Position numbers and translations under genes: made by a program. This document shows positions 24,813 to 35,121 of a stretch of 64,000 nt of DNA, piece after piece (position 1 is the stretch's first letter; every line of letters begins with the position of its first letter). The stretch comes from Photobacterium sp. TY1-4 (GTDB taxonomy: Bacteria > Pseudomonadota > Gammaproteobacteria > Enterobacterales > Vibrionaceae), in the NCBI RefSeq assembly GCF_025398175.1, contig NZ_CP099734.1:1302001-1366000 (forward strand), given 5' to 3'. The notes under the pieces are model-generated. The model searched no databases, was not told the DNA's origin, and saw nothing but the letters and a program-made list of their open reading frames with translations.

Positions 24813-26165
24813 TTAGCCGCCAAGCATGCCGAAGACGACACTGGCGATGACCAGCACGATACCGCCGCCCAGACGTGAGGAGATTTGGGCATAAGACAGC
24901 AGGCTCATTCGGTTTGAGGCCGCCAGCACTTCCAGATCGCCCGAGCCGCCACGGTTAGCCATACACAGGCCGGCCGTGATTGAAGATTCAATCGGATAGA
25001 AGCCCATCAGCCAGCCGCCGATAGATGCACCCAGAATGGCACCAATAACAATCAGGCTCGCGATGAAGACGTTGGTGAAGGTCAGTGCCGCCAGAATTTC
25101 GCCGATATCGGTGTAGGCAATCCCGACACCCACCATCAGGACCCACAGCAGTTGCTTGGAGAAGAAAGTCGACAGGCGCTTGGCCCCTTCTTTGATTTCG
25201 TCGGTACACAGGCCGGAGGCATTCAGGGCTGCGACCAGAATCACCATGTAAGCGAAGGTGTGAATTTTTACATCACCAAAGCCCGGCAGGATGTCTTTTG
25301 ACAGGGAGTAAGCGAAGGTGTAGATCCCGGCTGCCAGCATCAGGCCAATCGCAATTTCACGGTGGGTAATGGTGACTTCTTTGTCCTTGGTATCGACATC
25401 AAAGTTTGAGTTGCGCAGTAGCTCGCCGTTGCCGCTCAGAGATGGGATTTTTTCGCCGATGTTGTTTAGTACGGCAGCAGCCACGATAGCGACGATGTTA
25501 GCAATTGTCAGGATGGCAATCGCCACCGAGTAGTACTGCTCTTTCGAGCCGCCGGTCACGGATTCATAGATCTCAGACAGCGGAATTGCACCGGCACCGT
25601 TACCACCGCCCATGATTGGTAGCACATACAGCATCATGATGCGATCAACCGGGATCCCGAACAGCATCCCCCCTAGAATCCCCAGAATCGATGCACCCAA
25701 CACGGCCGCCAGAATAGTCGGGATATAGCCCAGCAGGGATTTCAGCAGCAGGTTCCGGTTCACGGCCAGAATGGATCCGGTGATCAGGACCGCAATAAAT
25801 AAGTCCAGAAAGTCAGTGTCTTTCATGACGGCGGTGACGACATCGATCTCCCGCTGTGACAGCAGGCCGATATGCACGAACCAGGCCGCGACCAGAAAGA
25901 TCATGACGGGGGCACCACCAATGTATTTGTTGAATATCGGCAGGCGTTTACCGATTTCACCAAAAATGGCGCCAATGACAAACATAAAGGCGAAACCGCC
26001 GACGATGTTATTGGGCAGGGTGTCGGTGACATGTGCAGCTAAAAGAATTAAACCTAAGACACAGAATAGTGGTACAGGCAGTCCGAATATCCTGACTTGA
26101 GATAATAAGCCCAGCGCCGGGCTTCTTTCTTTTGCAATGTGATTATGCAGGGTCTTTTCATTCAT
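24813..26165 (-). CDS. citS: Na+/citrate symporter, 2-hydroxycarboxylate transporter family
   Basis: 450 residues, with about eleven hydrophobic helices. Both reentrant-loop signatures of the 2HCT family are present: IMGGGNGAGAIPLSEIYESV (about 184-203) and ANRGGSGDLEVLAASNRM (about 398-415). Together with the adjacent citrate lyase and oxaloacetate decarboxylase genes this points to a CitS-type citrate importer rather than a malate/lactate exchanger. It is the first gene of the leftward operon. Confidence 0.92.
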   Translation of the reverse strand: MNEKTLHNHIAKERSPALGLLSQVRIFGLPVPLFCVLGLILLAAHVTDTLPNNIVGGFAFMFVIGAIFGEIGKRLPIFNKYIGGAPVMIFLVAAWFVHIGLLSQREIDVVTAVMKDTDFLDLFIAVLITGSILAVNRNLLLKSLLGYIPTILAAVLGASILGILGGMLFGIPVDRIMMLYVLPIMGGGNGAGAIPLSEIYESVTGGSKEQYYSVAIAILTIANIVAIVAAAVLNNIGEKIPSLSGNGELLRNSNFDVDTKDKEVTITHREIAIGLMLAAGIYTFAYSLSKDILPGFGDVKIHTFAYMVILVAALNASGLCTDEIKEGAKRLSTFFSKQLLWVLMVGVGIAYTDIGEILAALTFTNVFIASLIVIGAILGASIGGWLMGFYPIESSITAGLCMANRGGSGDLEVLAASNRMSLLSYAQISSRLGGGIVLVIASVVFGMLGG

Positions 26166-26438
26166 TTTCTATTTATCCATGGTTGAATATCCTTTTTCAA
26201 TTTATGGCTTTATTGAGTCGTCAAATGTGAGTGTGATCATTTCTCGCTGTGGAATAAAATCGGCTTATGAATTTTAAGATTTTTATTTCCTTGTTTCCTT
26301 TTAAAACAAAAGCTTAATAAATTAAAAACGTTAAAGTCATAAAGAGTTTTTAGGCGCGGCCAGAACTCGATATGTGTCATTATTTTTCATGCGCCGCTCT
26401 TGCATCATGAACGTCAGTCACCAATGAGGACAGTGTTC
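26166..26438. promoter_or_regulatory. Divergent promoter region of the citrate cluster
   Basis: 273 bp between citS and citC, very AT-rich around 26265-26340 with runs of A and T typical of CitB/DpiA binding regions. TGTGA-N6-TCATT at 26226-26241 is a partial match to a CRP site, fitting catabolite control of citrate fermentation. Both operons probably start here. Confidence 0.6.
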
Positions 26439-27506
26439 ATGTTTGATACTTATACGTTTAGCCGCGTTTCAGCAGGCAATAGGGAAAAAGTCGAACCTAT
26501 TCGTGCGTTTCTGGCCGAGCAAAATTTGGATATCGATTCGGATGTCGAATATTTCGTGGTGGCCTATTCAGAGCAGCATGTCATCGGATGCGGCGGGATT
26601 GCGAGCAACATTCTGAAATCGATCGCCATTGCGCCCGCGCTCCAAGGCAGCGGCTTCTCGCTCAAGCTGATGACGGAACTGACGAACTTTGCCTATGAGA
26701 TGGGACGCTTCCACCTGTTCTTGTTTACTAAACCGGATAATATTCCGATGTTCCGCGCCACCGGATTTTTCCCCATAGCGCAGGTCGGCGAACAACTGGC
26801 ATTGCTGGAAAACAGTAAGAATAAACTGTCGCGTTATTGCCAACAGCTGTCTTTATTAAAGGTGCAGGCACCCAAAGTCGGCAGCATCGTGATGAATGCC
26901 AATCCATTTACCTTGGGGCATCAATATTTAGTCGAACAGGCCGCCAGTGAATGTGATTGGTTGCATTTATTTGTGGTGCAGGAAGAAGGTAGTGAGTTTG
27001 CTTATCTAGATCGCTTTGACATGATCCAGCAGGGCACCCGGCATATTGAAAATCTGACGGTGCATCCGGGATCGAAATATATTATCTCCAAGGCAACGTT
27101 CCCCACTTATTTCATTAAGGATCAGGGCGTGGTGGATTATTGCCATACCGCCATCGATCTACAGATATTCCGCCAGCATATCGCACCGGCACTCGGGATC
27201 ACCCATCGCTTTGTCGGCACTGAACCCCATTGTGTGGTGACCCGCAACTATAACCAGCAGATGCAACATTGGCTGCATTCTCCGCTGGTCGAGAGCCCAG
27301 CGATTGAATGTGTCGAAGTACCGCGACTGACGTCCGGTGAGCAGCCTATTTCGGCTTCCCGGGTTCGCGCCTTATTGGTTCGGGGCGACTTTGGTGCGCT
27401 TGAGACGCTCTTGCCCCGAACCACCCTGGAGCACCTGAGACACGCGCCGCTCGGAGCGGGCGTTCAGCCCCCGGTTGCTCAACCCTATGATTCCGTCGTG
27501 GCGTAA
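26439..27506 (+). CDS. citC: [Citrate (pro-3S)-lyase] ligase
   Basis: 355 residues. I prefer ATG 26439 with GAGGA about 9 bases upstream; earlier in-frame codons lack a site. The N-terminal part (about 1-120) has a GNAT-like fold (IAPALQGSGFSLKLMTELT); the C-terminal nucleotidyltransferase domain has GSIVMNANPFTLGHQYLVEQ (about 145-164) with the T/HxGH-type motif and ISASRVRALL near the end. It acetylates the prosthetic group of CitD using ATP and acetate, activating citrate lyase. First gene of the rightward cit operon. Confidence 0.93.
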   Translation: MFDTYTFSRVSAGNREKVEPIRAFLAEQNLDIDSDVEYFVVAYSEQHVIGCGGIASNILKSIAIAPALQGSGFSLKLMTELTNFAYEMGRFHLFLFTKPDNIPMFRATGFFPIAQVGEQLALLENSKNKLSRYCQQLSLLKVQAPKVGSIVMNANPFTLGHQYLVEQAASECDWLHLFVVQEEGSEFAYLDRFDMIQQGTRHIENLTVHPGSKYIISKATFPTYFIKDQGVVDYCHTAIDLQIFRQHIAPALGITHRFVGTEPHCVVTRNYNQQMQHWLHSPLVESPAIECVEVPRLTSGEQPISASRVRALLVRGDFGALETLLPRTTLEHLRHAPLGAGVQPPVAQPYDSVVA

Positions 27507-27553
27507 ATTGCCGCGAGCATTCATATCCATCATCCAATAACAAGGTTTAACCG

Positions 27554-27850
27554 ATGAATATTACCCAACCCGCCTTTGCAGGCACGCTGGAGTCCAGTGA
27601 TCTGCAAGTTCGTATTGCGCCCAATCCCGATACCGGGATCCAACTGACGCTCGACAGTACCGTGGAGAAGCAGTTCGGCAAAGCCATTGAAGCCCTGATC
27701 TGCGACACGCTGGAACAGCTGGGCGTGACCTCCGCCATTCTGAACGTCGAAGACAAGGGTGCGCTGGACTGCGTAATTAAAGCGCGCGTTCAGGCTGCCG
27801 TGATGCGAGCCGCTGATTCCAATGATATCTACTGGAGCAAATTATCATGA
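27554..27850 (+). CDS. citD: Citrate lyase acyl carrier protein (gamma subunit)
   Basis: 98 residues, standard size. [15 protein letters not shown] at about 10-24 contains Ser14, the attachment site for the phosphoribosyl-dephospho-CoA prosthetic group. It carries acetyl and citryl groups between CitF and CitE. It overlaps citE by 4 bp. Confidence 0.95.
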   Translation: MNITQPAFAGTLESSDLQVRIAPNPDTGIQLTLDSTVEKQFGKAIEALICDTLEQLGVTSAILNVEDKGALDCVIKARVQAAVMRAADSNDIYWSKLS

Positions 27851-28722
27851 GTAAACTTCGTCGCAGCATGCTGTTTGTGCCCGGTGCCAACGCCGCCATG
27901 CTCAGTAATACCTTCATCTACCAGCCGGATACCATCATGTTCGATCTGGAGGACTCCGTCTCCCTACGCGAGAAAGACACGGCGCGAATGCTGGTGTTTA
28001 ACGCATTGCAACATCCGCTGTATCAGGACATTGAGACCGTGGTTCGGGTCAACCCGCTGGATTCAGAATTTGGCCTCAAGGACCTTCACGCTGTGGTTCG
28101 CGGCGGTGTTGATGTGGTGCGGCTTCCGAAAACCGACAGTGCTGAAGATGTGCTGGAAATGGAGCGCCATATCAAAGATATCGAGCGTCTGTGTGGCCGT
28201 GAAGTGGGCAGCACCAAGATGATGGCAGCGATTGAGAGTGCCCGGGGGGTGATCAATGCGGTGGAGATTGCCCACAGTTCGCCGCGGCTGATCGGCATCG
28301 CGCTGGGGGCGGAAGATTATGTCCGCGATCTGCGTACCCAGCGTTCGCCGGAAGGCATCGAGTTGCTGTTTGCCCGTTGTTCTATCTTGCAGGCCGCGCG
28401 CTCTGCCGGGCTGATGGCGTTTGATACCGTCTATTCCGATGTCAACAACGAGGAAGGCTTCCTCAATGAAGCCGAGCATATCAAGCAATTGGGCTTTGAC
28501 GGCAAATCTCTGATCAACCCGCGTCAGATTGAACTGCTGCACAACGTTTTCGCGCCGACCCAGGCCGAAGTGGATCACGCCAAAGCGGTGATCGAAGCGG
28601 CGGAAGAAGCCGAGAAAAAAGGGCTGGGCGTGGTCTCCCTGAACGGCAAAATGGTCGACAGCCCCATCATCGAGCGAGCCCGTTGGACGCTGCAAAAAGC
28701 ACAATCCGGTATTAAACAGTAA
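27847..28722 (+). CDS. citE: Citrate lyase beta subunit (citryl-ACP lyase)
   Basis: 291 residues, HpcH/HpaI aldolase-like TIM barrel. [20 protein letters not shown] at about 5-24, [15 protein letters not shown] with the metal-binding Asp/Glu, and [15 protein letters not shown] with the second acidic pair are all present. It cleaves citryl-ACP into oxaloacetate and acetyl-ACP. Confidence 0.96.
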   Translation: MSKLRRSMLFVPGANAAMLSNTFIYQPDTIMFDLEDSVSLREKDTARMLVFNALQHPLYQDIETVVRVNPLDSEFGLKDLHAVVRGGVDVVRLPKTDSAEDVLEMERHIKDIERLCGREVGSTKMMAAIESARGVINAVEIAHSSPRLIGIALGAEDYVRDLRTQRSPEGIELLFARCSILQAARSAGLMAFDTVYSDVNNEEGFLNEAEHIKQLGFDGKSLINPRQIELLHNVFAPTQAEVDHAKAVIEAAEEAEKKGLGVVSLNGKMVDSPIIERARWTLQKAQSGIKQ

Positions 28723-28731
28723 GGCATTCCC

Positions 28732-30258
28732 ATGACGATGAAGACATTCCCTGGCCTGTTGCCAACCCATGAACTTGAAGCCCGCAATCTGGTTGCGTTT
28801 ACCGATGCCAATACCATCACCCCGCATCTGGCGGATGAAACCGGCAAGTGCTCGCGCAAGCTCAAAGCGACCCTGAAAGAAGCTATTTTTGATATGGGAC
28901 TGGAAGACGGGATGACCATCTCGTTTCACCACGCGTTCCGTGGCGGTGATAAAACCGTGAATCTGGTGATGGCGGTGATTGCCGAGATGGGCTTTCAAAA
29001 CCTGACGCTGGCGTCAAGCTCGCTGACCGGGGTGCATGCCCCGCTGGTGGAGCACATCAAAAACGGCGTGGTGACCAAAATCTATACCTCTGGTATTCGC
29101 GGTGAATTGGCTGAAGCGATCTCCGGTGGTCTGCTGGCCGAGCCGGTTCACATTCATTCCCACGGCGGTCGGGTGCATCTGGTCCAAAGCGGTGAGCTGC
29201 AAGTGGATATCGCTTTCCTCGGTGTGCCTTGCTGTGACGAGTACGGCAATGCCAACGGCTTCCACGGGAAATCCCGTTGCGGCTCTCTGGGTTATGCCAA
29301 AGTCGATGCCGAGCATGCCCGTAAAGTGGTAATGCTGACAGAATCTCTGGTGGGTTATCCGAACCATCCGGCCTCGATTACCCAGGATCGCGTTGATGCT
29401 GTGGTTCAGGTCGAGGAAGTGGGCGATCCGTCGAAAATCGGGGGCGATGCGACCCGTCTGACCAAGAACCCGCGTGAGTTGCTGATTGCCAAGCAGGCGG
29501 CGGAAGTCATCGCCCATTCCGGTTATTTCAAAGACGGCTTTACCCTTCAGACCGGCTCCGGCGGGGCATCTCTGGCCGTGACCCGATTCCTGGAAGACAA
29601 AATGGTCCGCGAAGGCATTACGGCGGAATTTGGCCTGGGCGGGATCACGTCGACCATGGTCGAGATGCACGAGAAGGGGCTGATCAAGCACCTGCTGGAT
29701 GTGCAGTGCTTTGATGCCGGGGCGGCGGACTCACTGTCGCGCAATCCGCACCATATCGAAATTTCGGCCAATGAATATGCCAACCCGTCATCGAAAGGCG
29801 CGGTGGTGGACCGCCTGGATGTGGTGATCCTCAGTGCGCTGGAAATCGATACCGACTACAACGTCAACGTGATCACCGGATCTGACGGGGTGATCCGCGG
29901 CGCTTCCGGCGGGCACAGCGATACGGCTGCCGCGGCGAACCTGGCAATCATTGTTGCGCCGCTGGTTCGCGGTCGGATCCCGACGGTTGTGAAGCAGGTG
30001 ACCAATGTGATCACCCCGGGGCAGTCGATTGATGTGCTGGTCACAGACCATGGCATTGCCGTCAACCCGGCCCGGGAAGCGATGAAGGCCCGGTTGATTG
30101 CGGCAGGCTTGCCGGTGGTAGAGATTGCAGACTTGCAGGAGCGCGCGGAGATGCTGACCGGTGTACCAGCCCCGATTGAATTTGAAGAGCGGATTGTCGG
30201 CTATGTTCGCTACCGTGACGGCTCTGTTATTGATGTGATTAAGCAGGTGAAAGCATGA
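28732..30258 (+). CDS. citF: Citrate lyase alpha subunit (citrate:acetyl-ACP transferase)
   Basis: 508 residues, CoA-transferase fold of full length. Visible family segments are FHHAFRGGDKTVNLVMAVIA (about 64-83), GGRVHLVQSGELQVDIAFLG and TGSDGVIRGASGGHSDTAAA (about 383-402). It exchanges acetyl-ACP for citrate to form citryl-ACP and free acetate. It overlaps citX by 4 bp. Confidence 0.96.
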   Translation: MTMKTFPGLLPTHELEARNLVAFTDANTITPHLADETGKCSRKLKATLKEAIFDMGLEDGMTISFHHAFRGGDKTVNLVMAVIAEMGFQNLTLASSSLTGVHAPLVEHIKNGVVTKIYTSGIRGELAEAISGGLLAEPVHIHSHGGRVHLVQSGELQVDIAFLGVPCCDEYGNANGFHGKSRCGSLGYAKVDAEHARKVVMLTESLVGYPNHPASITQDRVDAVVQVEEVGDPSKIGGDATRLTKNPRELLIAKQAAEVIAHSGYFKDGFTLQTGSGGASLAVTRFLEDKMVREGITAEFGLGGITSTMVEMHEKGLIKHLLDVQCFDAGAADSLSRNPHHIEISANEYANPSSKGAVVDRLDVVILSALEIDTDYNVNVITGSDGVIRGASGGHSDTAAAANLAIIVAPLVRGRIPTVVKQVTNVITPGQSIDVLVTDHGIAVNPAREAMKARLIAAGLPVVEIADLQERAEMLTGVPAPIEFEERIVGYVRYRDGSVIDVIKQVKA

Positions 30259-30782
30259 CCCAAACTGTCTCTCTGTCGGAAGTCAGCCTGATGGAAGTGC
30301 TGGCCAATAAAGAAGCCCGAGTGAAGAGACAGCAGGAGTGGCTGAAAAGCCACTCTTTGCCCCTGATCTCTTTCAGCGTCAATATGCCGGGTCCGGTCAA
30401 GATGAGTGAAGCGGCAATGCACATTTTCAACCAGGGTGTCGATGCGGTCATCGACGCCTGTGACAGCCATGGTTGGACGATTGTGACCCGCCAGTTGCTC
30501 CAGGAAAAAACTGGACCGGAAGGGGTGTTTGTGGTCGATGCGCCGTCAGCCTCGTTGCTCAAACTGGCGATGATGCAGGTCGAAAACGGGCACCCGCTAG
30601 GTCGATTGATGGATCTGGATGTGCTGGGGGCAGACGGCAAAATCATTTCGCGTCAGGGTAGCCGAATGGCCCGGCGTCAATGCTTGCTCTGCGAAGAAGA
30701 TGCGTTCGTTTGTGCGCGCTCCCGGCGACACGACTTACAGGGCTTGCTCGGCAAAATTAATGAGATGACAAACTATGGCTAA
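30255..30782 (+). CDS. citX: Apo-citrate lyase phosphoribosyl-dephospho-CoA transferase
   Basis: 175 residues. The family signature GHPLGRLMDLDVLG is at about 113-126 and a C-terminal Cys cluster RRQCLLCEEDAFVCARSRRH at about 143-162. It attaches the prosthetic group made by CitG to Ser14 of CitD. The stop overlaps citG by 8 bp. Confidence 0.92.
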   Translation: MTQTVSLSEVSLMEVLANKEARVKRQQEWLKSHSLPLISFSVNMPGPVKMSEAAMHIFNQGVDAVIDACDSHGWTIVTRQLLQEKTGPEGVFVVDAPSASLLKLAMMQVENGHPLGRLMDLDVLGADGKIISRQGSRMARRQCLLCEEDAFVCARSRRHDLQGLLGKINEMTNYG

Positions 30783-31719
30783 TACTGCAGTGAGTCTGCT
30801 GGTTGATCCCGCGGGGTTTCGGGTCGAGACCCCGCAAGGCAAGCTGCCGCTGATCAACCTGTTCAAACTGGTGGGTGATCTGGGTTTTCACGCCATGATG
30901 CTGGAAGTCCATCTGACGCCTAAGCCCGGTTTGGTCGATCTTTACTCCTGCGGGGCGCACACCGATATGGATATCCAGGCATTTATCGCCAGCGCTGAGG
31001 CAATCCATCCCTATCTGGATAAATTCGCCTACGCCGGTTGGCAGTGCGCCGGCCAGCCGGCCCACACGCTGCTGGCCGCGCTGCGCCCGATCGGGCTTGA
31101 AGCGGAGCAGGCGATGTTCCGTGCCACCCGGGGCGTGAATACCCACAAAGGGATGATTTTCAGTTTGGGCCTGGTGTGTGGTGCCGTCGGCTGGTTGCGC
31201 GGCAAGCAGATTGCTTTTGATGCGATGCATATCAGCCAGACCATCAAGCAGTGCTGTGCGCATCTGGTTCGGGACGAACTGCGCGGCAATACGGGGCGGC
31301 AACCGGCGACGTCAGGTGAGCAGATCTTTCAGCAATATGGGTTGAGCGGCGCCCGGGGAGAAGCAGCGTCCGGGCTGGCAACCGTCATGACCCACGCGCT
31401 GCCGTGCTACGAAGCCTCGATTGCCGAGGGATTTTCAACCGAGCAGGCGTTGTGGCAAACCTTGCTGGTTCTGATGGCTGAAAATCCCGATACCAATGTT
31501 GTTTCGCGCGGTGGTCTGGCTGGTTTGCAGTTTGTACAGGCACAGGCACAAGCGTTGCTGGCCCAAGGCGGCGGCATGTATCCGGGCATCGAAGACGCGC
31601 TGATCGCAATGGACCAGCGTTTCATTGAACGCAATTTAAGCCCGGGCGGCAGTGCCGATTTACTGGCGGTGACCTGGTTGCTGGCGCAGCTGAACGAGTT
31701 CAACCGAAAACAAGCTTGA
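30775..31719 (+). CDS. citG: Triphosphoribosyl-dephospho-CoA synthase
   Basis: 314 residues, all-helical. LEVHLTPKPGLVDLYSCGAH (about 43-62) matches the conserved TPKPGLVDxxxxGAHxDM motif, and RGVNTHKGMIFSLGL (about 119-133) the NTHKGxxF motif. It makes the prosthetic-group precursor from ATP and dephospho-CoA. Last gene of the cit operon. Confidence 0.94.
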   Translation: MANTAVSLLVDPAGFRVETPQGKLPLINLFKLVGDLGFHAMMLEVHLTPKPGLVDLYSCGAHTDMDIQAFIASAEAIHPYLDKFAYAGWQCAGQPAHTLLAALRPIGLEAEQAMFRATRGVNTHKGMIFSLGLVCGAVGWLRGKQIAFDAMHISQTIKQCCAHLVRDELRGNTGRQPATSGEQIFQQYGLSGARGEAASGLATVMTHALPCYEASIAEGFSTEQALWQTLLVLMAENPDTNVVSRGGLAGLQFVQAQAQALLAQGGGMYPGIEDALIAMDQRFIERNLSPGGSADLLAVTWLLAQLNEFNRKQA

Positions 31720-32023
31720 TCAACACTTTCTCCCTTGCTTCCTTCTTCTTATCCCCCGATAAGTGTGTGCGATGTTTCGCCCTGGCTCTGGATGTCCAAT
31801 GTCATATTGGTTTCCTGCACCAGGGCGCTTTTTGCCCTTGTTGGCTGTTCTTTTTCGTATTTTTAATTGCGATAAAAAATTCCTTATTAGTATTCAAGCG
31901 GGCAGCGAATGGGGCTCTGGAATTAAATCAATAAAGTTTATAAACAAAATTTAAATAGCTCCTCAGGTTTTCCCGGCTTCGGTATTCTGCTGTCTATGAT
32001 TTGATCTGACGCATTTGAACCGT
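31720..32023. other. Intergenic region with a possible terminator
   Basis: GCCCTGG (31779-31785) and CCAGGGC (31820-31826) can pair across a long loop, followed by GCTTTTTG, a weak candidate terminator for the cit operon. The AT-rich rest (31850-31970) probably holds the chemoreceptor promoter. No gene seen. Confidence 0.45.
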
Positions 32024-33667
32024 ATGAAACCTGATTTAACATTGAGCTTCAAATTTAAAGTTCTGTTTCCGATATTCATTGTCGCCCTGTTATTTTCCGG
32101 CGTCTCGGCATTTACCTATCACCACCTGAACCGGATGGTAAAAACGGAGCTGTACCTGACCGAACATGTTCAACCGGTACTGAACAACCTCAACGATGCT
32201 TATCGGGATATGTATCAGGTCATCACCGCCGCACAGAATCTGATGCTGGACTACAGCGATGCGGCTTATATTCAACAGCAACAAGCGGAATATCAGAGCA
32301 ATGCCGAGAAAGCAGCCAGCCGACTGGCATCGACGCACCAACTGATTGACGCGCATTTTATTGCTGACGGCAATCGCGCCAAGCTCAAGCTGGTGCTGGA
32401 TCAGTTTCACCAGTGGAGCGCGCTGTATGGCCAGCTGTTTGCTGCGCCGGAAAATGCATCGGATTTCTACCTGCAGCATCAGGCCGAGCTGGCGCGCCTG
32501 TTTCACCAAATCCGCACCGCGTTGATTGAAATCCGGACCGAAATCGAGTTGCAGGAGCAAACGCTCAAGGCGGAATTGCCGAGAAACGAGCAGATTGTCC
32601 AGTCTGTCACGGTGTACGGCACCTTGGGGGCCTTGCTGATCTCGTTGGGGATCGCCTGGGTGGTCTCGGGCTTGTTGCTGGCTTCGATCAAACGGTTGCA
32701 ACAGGCAATGATGAATGTCGTCACAGGCGATGGCGATTTGACGCTACGGCTGGCAGTGGAGTCGAAAGATGAAGTCGGCCAGTTGGCCGATACTTTTAAT
32801 GAGTTCCTGGCCAAGATCCAACAGTCGGTCAGAGCGGTGGTGCTCTCGGCAGCGGATGTACGCCAGGAAGTCGCAGCCATAGATGCAACCACCCGGACGA
32901 TTCAGGCGTCGGCCAGCGTTCAGCAAACGGAAAGTGAGAAAGTTGCGGTGGCGGTCAATCAGCTGACGGTGACTAGCGAGAGCATGAGTGCGTACGCCAA
33001 CCAGGCGGCCTCGGCGAGTAGCCAGGTGAATCAGGAGGTGCAGGCGGCGCGGCACAATGTCACGGAATCGGTCGAAACCATTTACCAGTTGTCGCGTGAA
33101 ATTAATGATTCCTGTGCGGCGATTCAGGCGCTGGGTCGGGAGGTCAGCAATATTTCCTCGGTGCTGGATGTGATCCGCAGTATTGCCGAACAAACCAACC
33201 TGTTGGCGTTGAACGCTGCCATTGAAGCCGCGAGGGCAGGTGAGCATGGCCGAGGATTTGCGGTGGTGGCAGATGAAGTGCGGATGCTGGCCAGCAAAAC
33301 CCAGGGCAGCATCGGTGAAATCGAGAGCATGATCGTCCGCTTGCAAAGTGGCGCAGAAGGGGCAGCGCAGGCAATGAACGTCAGTGCGCTGAACGGGCAG
33401 GAGAGTGTGCGTTATGCCGATAATACCACCCAATCGATCAATGAAATCAGCGGCTCGATTATCACCATGGATGAGATGAACACCCAAATTGCGTCTGCGG
33501 CGCTGCAGCAAAGTCAGGTCAGCGGCAGTGTTCACCAGAACGTGCAGAAAATTGTTGAAAAGAATGAGGATACGCTGCGTACGACCAATGATGCGCAAGC
33601 CGCTTGCCTGCGGCTGGTCCGGCTCTGTGAGAAGCTCGATAGCGTGGTGAATCAATTCAAAGTGTAG
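32024..33667 (+). CDS. Methyl-accepting chemotaxis protein
   Basis: 547 residues from ATG 32024. TM1 at about 12-30 ([20 protein letters not shown]), a helical periplasmic sensor domain about 31-190, TM2 about 195-218, HAMP about 220-272, then the cytoplasmic signalling coil with hairpin tip [20 protein letters not shown] near residue 390 and [15 protein letters not shown]. No C-terminal CheR-tethering pentapeptide. The ligand is unknown; its place next to the citrate genes invites but does not prove a link. Confidence 0.92.
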   Translation: MKPDLTLSFKFKVLFPIFIVALLFSGVSAFTYHHLNRMVKTELYLTEHVQPVLNNLNDAYRDMYQVITAAQNLMLDYSDAAYIQQQQAEYQSNAEKAASRLASTHQLIDAHFIADGNRAKLKLVLDQFHQWSALYGQLFAAPENASDFYLQHQAELARLFHQIRTALIEIRTEIELQEQTLKAELPRNEQIVQSVTVYGTLGALLISLGIAWVVSGLLLASIKRLQQAMMNVVTGDGDLTLRLAVESKDEVGQLADTFNEFLAKIQQSVRAVVLSAADVRQEVAAIDATTRTIQASASVQQTESEKVAVAVNQLTVTSESMSAYANQAASASSQVNQEVQAARHNVTESVETIYQLSREINDSCAAIQALGREVSNISSVLDVIRSIAEQTNLLALNAAIEAARAGEHGRGFAVVADEVRMLASKTQGSIGEIESMIVRLQSGAEGAAQAMNVSALNGQESVRYADNTTQSINEISGSIITMDEMNTQIASAALQQSQVSGSVHQNVQKIVEKNEDTLRTTNDAQAACLRLVRLCEKLDSVVNQFKV

Positions 33668-33763
33668 GTGAGTGTCTACTCAGCTGTGATCTATCGTCCC
33701 TGCAGTATTTGCAAACAGGCGGCGATGCAGACTCTTAATGTGAAACAATGGAAAGAAAGTCAG

Positions 33764-34588
33764 ATGAAGTATAAAAATGTGATCGGGTTTGGCATTGCCG
33801 GTAACTTTGCCGGCCATTTAGAGCAGGCCGGGGAGGCCGCAGATTTTGAAGGGATGGCCGTGAGTGATCCTCTGGCGCCCAAAGCGTTGTTTCCCTTGTA
33901 CGTCCCCGGTGAAACGGCAGGATTTTTATCGGTATATCCTTTCTCTGACAGGACAATTACCCCGCCGACAGATGCCGATAATCTGCAAATCGAACCGGAA
34001 GTGGCGCTGATTTGCGACATCACCTACCAGGATGGGCAGGTGACGGCTTTAACGCCGAAACAGTTCGGCGCATTCAATGATTGTTCTATCCGCCGTCCGA
34101 ATGCCCTCAAAATCAGTGAGAAGAAAAACTGGGGCGAACACTCAAAAGGCCTGGCGGCGACCCTGTTTACGCTCGATTCTCTGGCGGCCGGCAGTACGAT
34201 TGACCGTTTCCGGATTGCCAGTTTCCATCAGCGGGCGGGAAAAGTGGTGCGTTACGGCGAAGACTGCCAAGTGAAAGACTACAGTTACTTTCACGAAAAG
34301 CTGCTGCATTGGATCGTGGATCGTATGAATCATCAGCAAGATGTCGGCCCGGCGGAAGATATTTCGAAGATCCTGGCAGAGGCCGGCTATCCGATGCAGG
34401 CGGTGATCGCGATTGGCGCAACCCGTTATACCGAGTACGGGGAAACTCATTTTCTGCAACCGGGTGATGTCAGCGTAGTGGTGGTTTATGACGGCGAGCG
34501 GTACACACCTGAACAAATTTTCACCAGAGTGAGCAATGGGCAACTCGAAGTCGAGGGGATTTCGGCGCTGATTCAAACTGTCGCGTAG
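33764..34588 (+). CDS. DUF5718-family protein
   Basis: 274 residues from ATG 33764 (GAAAG upstream); the frame extends to 33668 without a start signal. MKYKNVIGFGIAGNFAGHLE at the N-terminus and NDCSIRRPNALKISEKKNWG at about 105-124 are the segments by which I recognise the DUF5718 group. It is soluble and resembles fumarylacetoacetate-hydrolase-like folds in the middle (EPEVALICDITY), but catalytic residues are not obvious. Single gene followed by a terminator. Confidence 0.72.
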   Translation: MKYKNVIGFGIAGNFAGHLEQAGEAADFEGMAVSDPLAPKALFPLYVPGETAGFLSVYPFSDRTITPPTDADNLQIEPEVALICDITYQDGQVTALTPKQFGAFNDCSIRRPNALKISEKKNWGEHSKGLAATLFTLDSLAAGSTIDRFRIASFHQRAGKVVRYGEDCQVKDYSYFHEKLLHWIVDRMNHQQDVGPAEDISKILAEAGYPMQAVIAIGATRYTEYGETHFLQPGDVSVVVVYDGERYTPEQIFTRVSNGQLEVEGISALIQTVA

Positions 34589-34603
34589 CTGGCTGTGTCG
34601 TCA

Positions 34604-34640
34604 AGCCCCGGATCTATGCTGACCGGGGCTATTTTATTTT
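34604..34640 (+). terminator. Rho-independent terminator after the DUF5718 gene
   Basis: AGCCCCGG / CCGGGGCT perfect 8-bp stem, then ATTTTATTTT. Confidence 0.85.
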
Positions 34641-35121
34641 GTGTCTTCTTTTCTGAAAAATAGGTCATATCTCTGGGGAATGGATGGGCCTTTCTGAGGG
34701 GCTTTTTCCGCATTTCTTGCCGGGATTTGGTACCCGGTCAGCAAACTGTAAATGAATAGATAATACAGCGTTCTGAATTAATATTCATTTGTTGCATATA
34801 AGTCCAAGAAATGACGAGATCTTGTTACAAAACACTGTAATTTGTCTATTGGTAATTTATAAATATTTGGTATATTTCTCATTTATGTCTGAAGTTTCTA
34901 TGAAGCCGCATGCGCTTAATTTAGTATCCGCTTGATAAATTTCAGGTATGACCTTGTTGCTGTCTCTGGCAGCCAAGGCGGCTTAGGGTGAAACAGGAAG
35001 TTGCAGCGCCCGACAGTAGCCCTTTCGTCGATACCCGGTTTGGACAGTGCCTGTCCAAATCGTATGAGTCTGACTCATGGAAGTAGCTGCAAACAATGTG
35101 ATTTATTTAACAGGAAGTTAT
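34641..35121 (+). promoter_or_regulatory. Long leader/promoter region of the peptide transporter operon
   Basis: About 480 bp without a gene. An AT-rich stretch (34745-34880) likely contains the promoter. Close to the start codon there are two neat inverted repeats: TTTGGACAG/CTGTCCAAA around TGC (35039-35059) and ATGAGT/ACTCAT around CTG (35064-35078). They could be operator half-sites or hairpins in the 5' untranslated RNA. Confidence 0.5.
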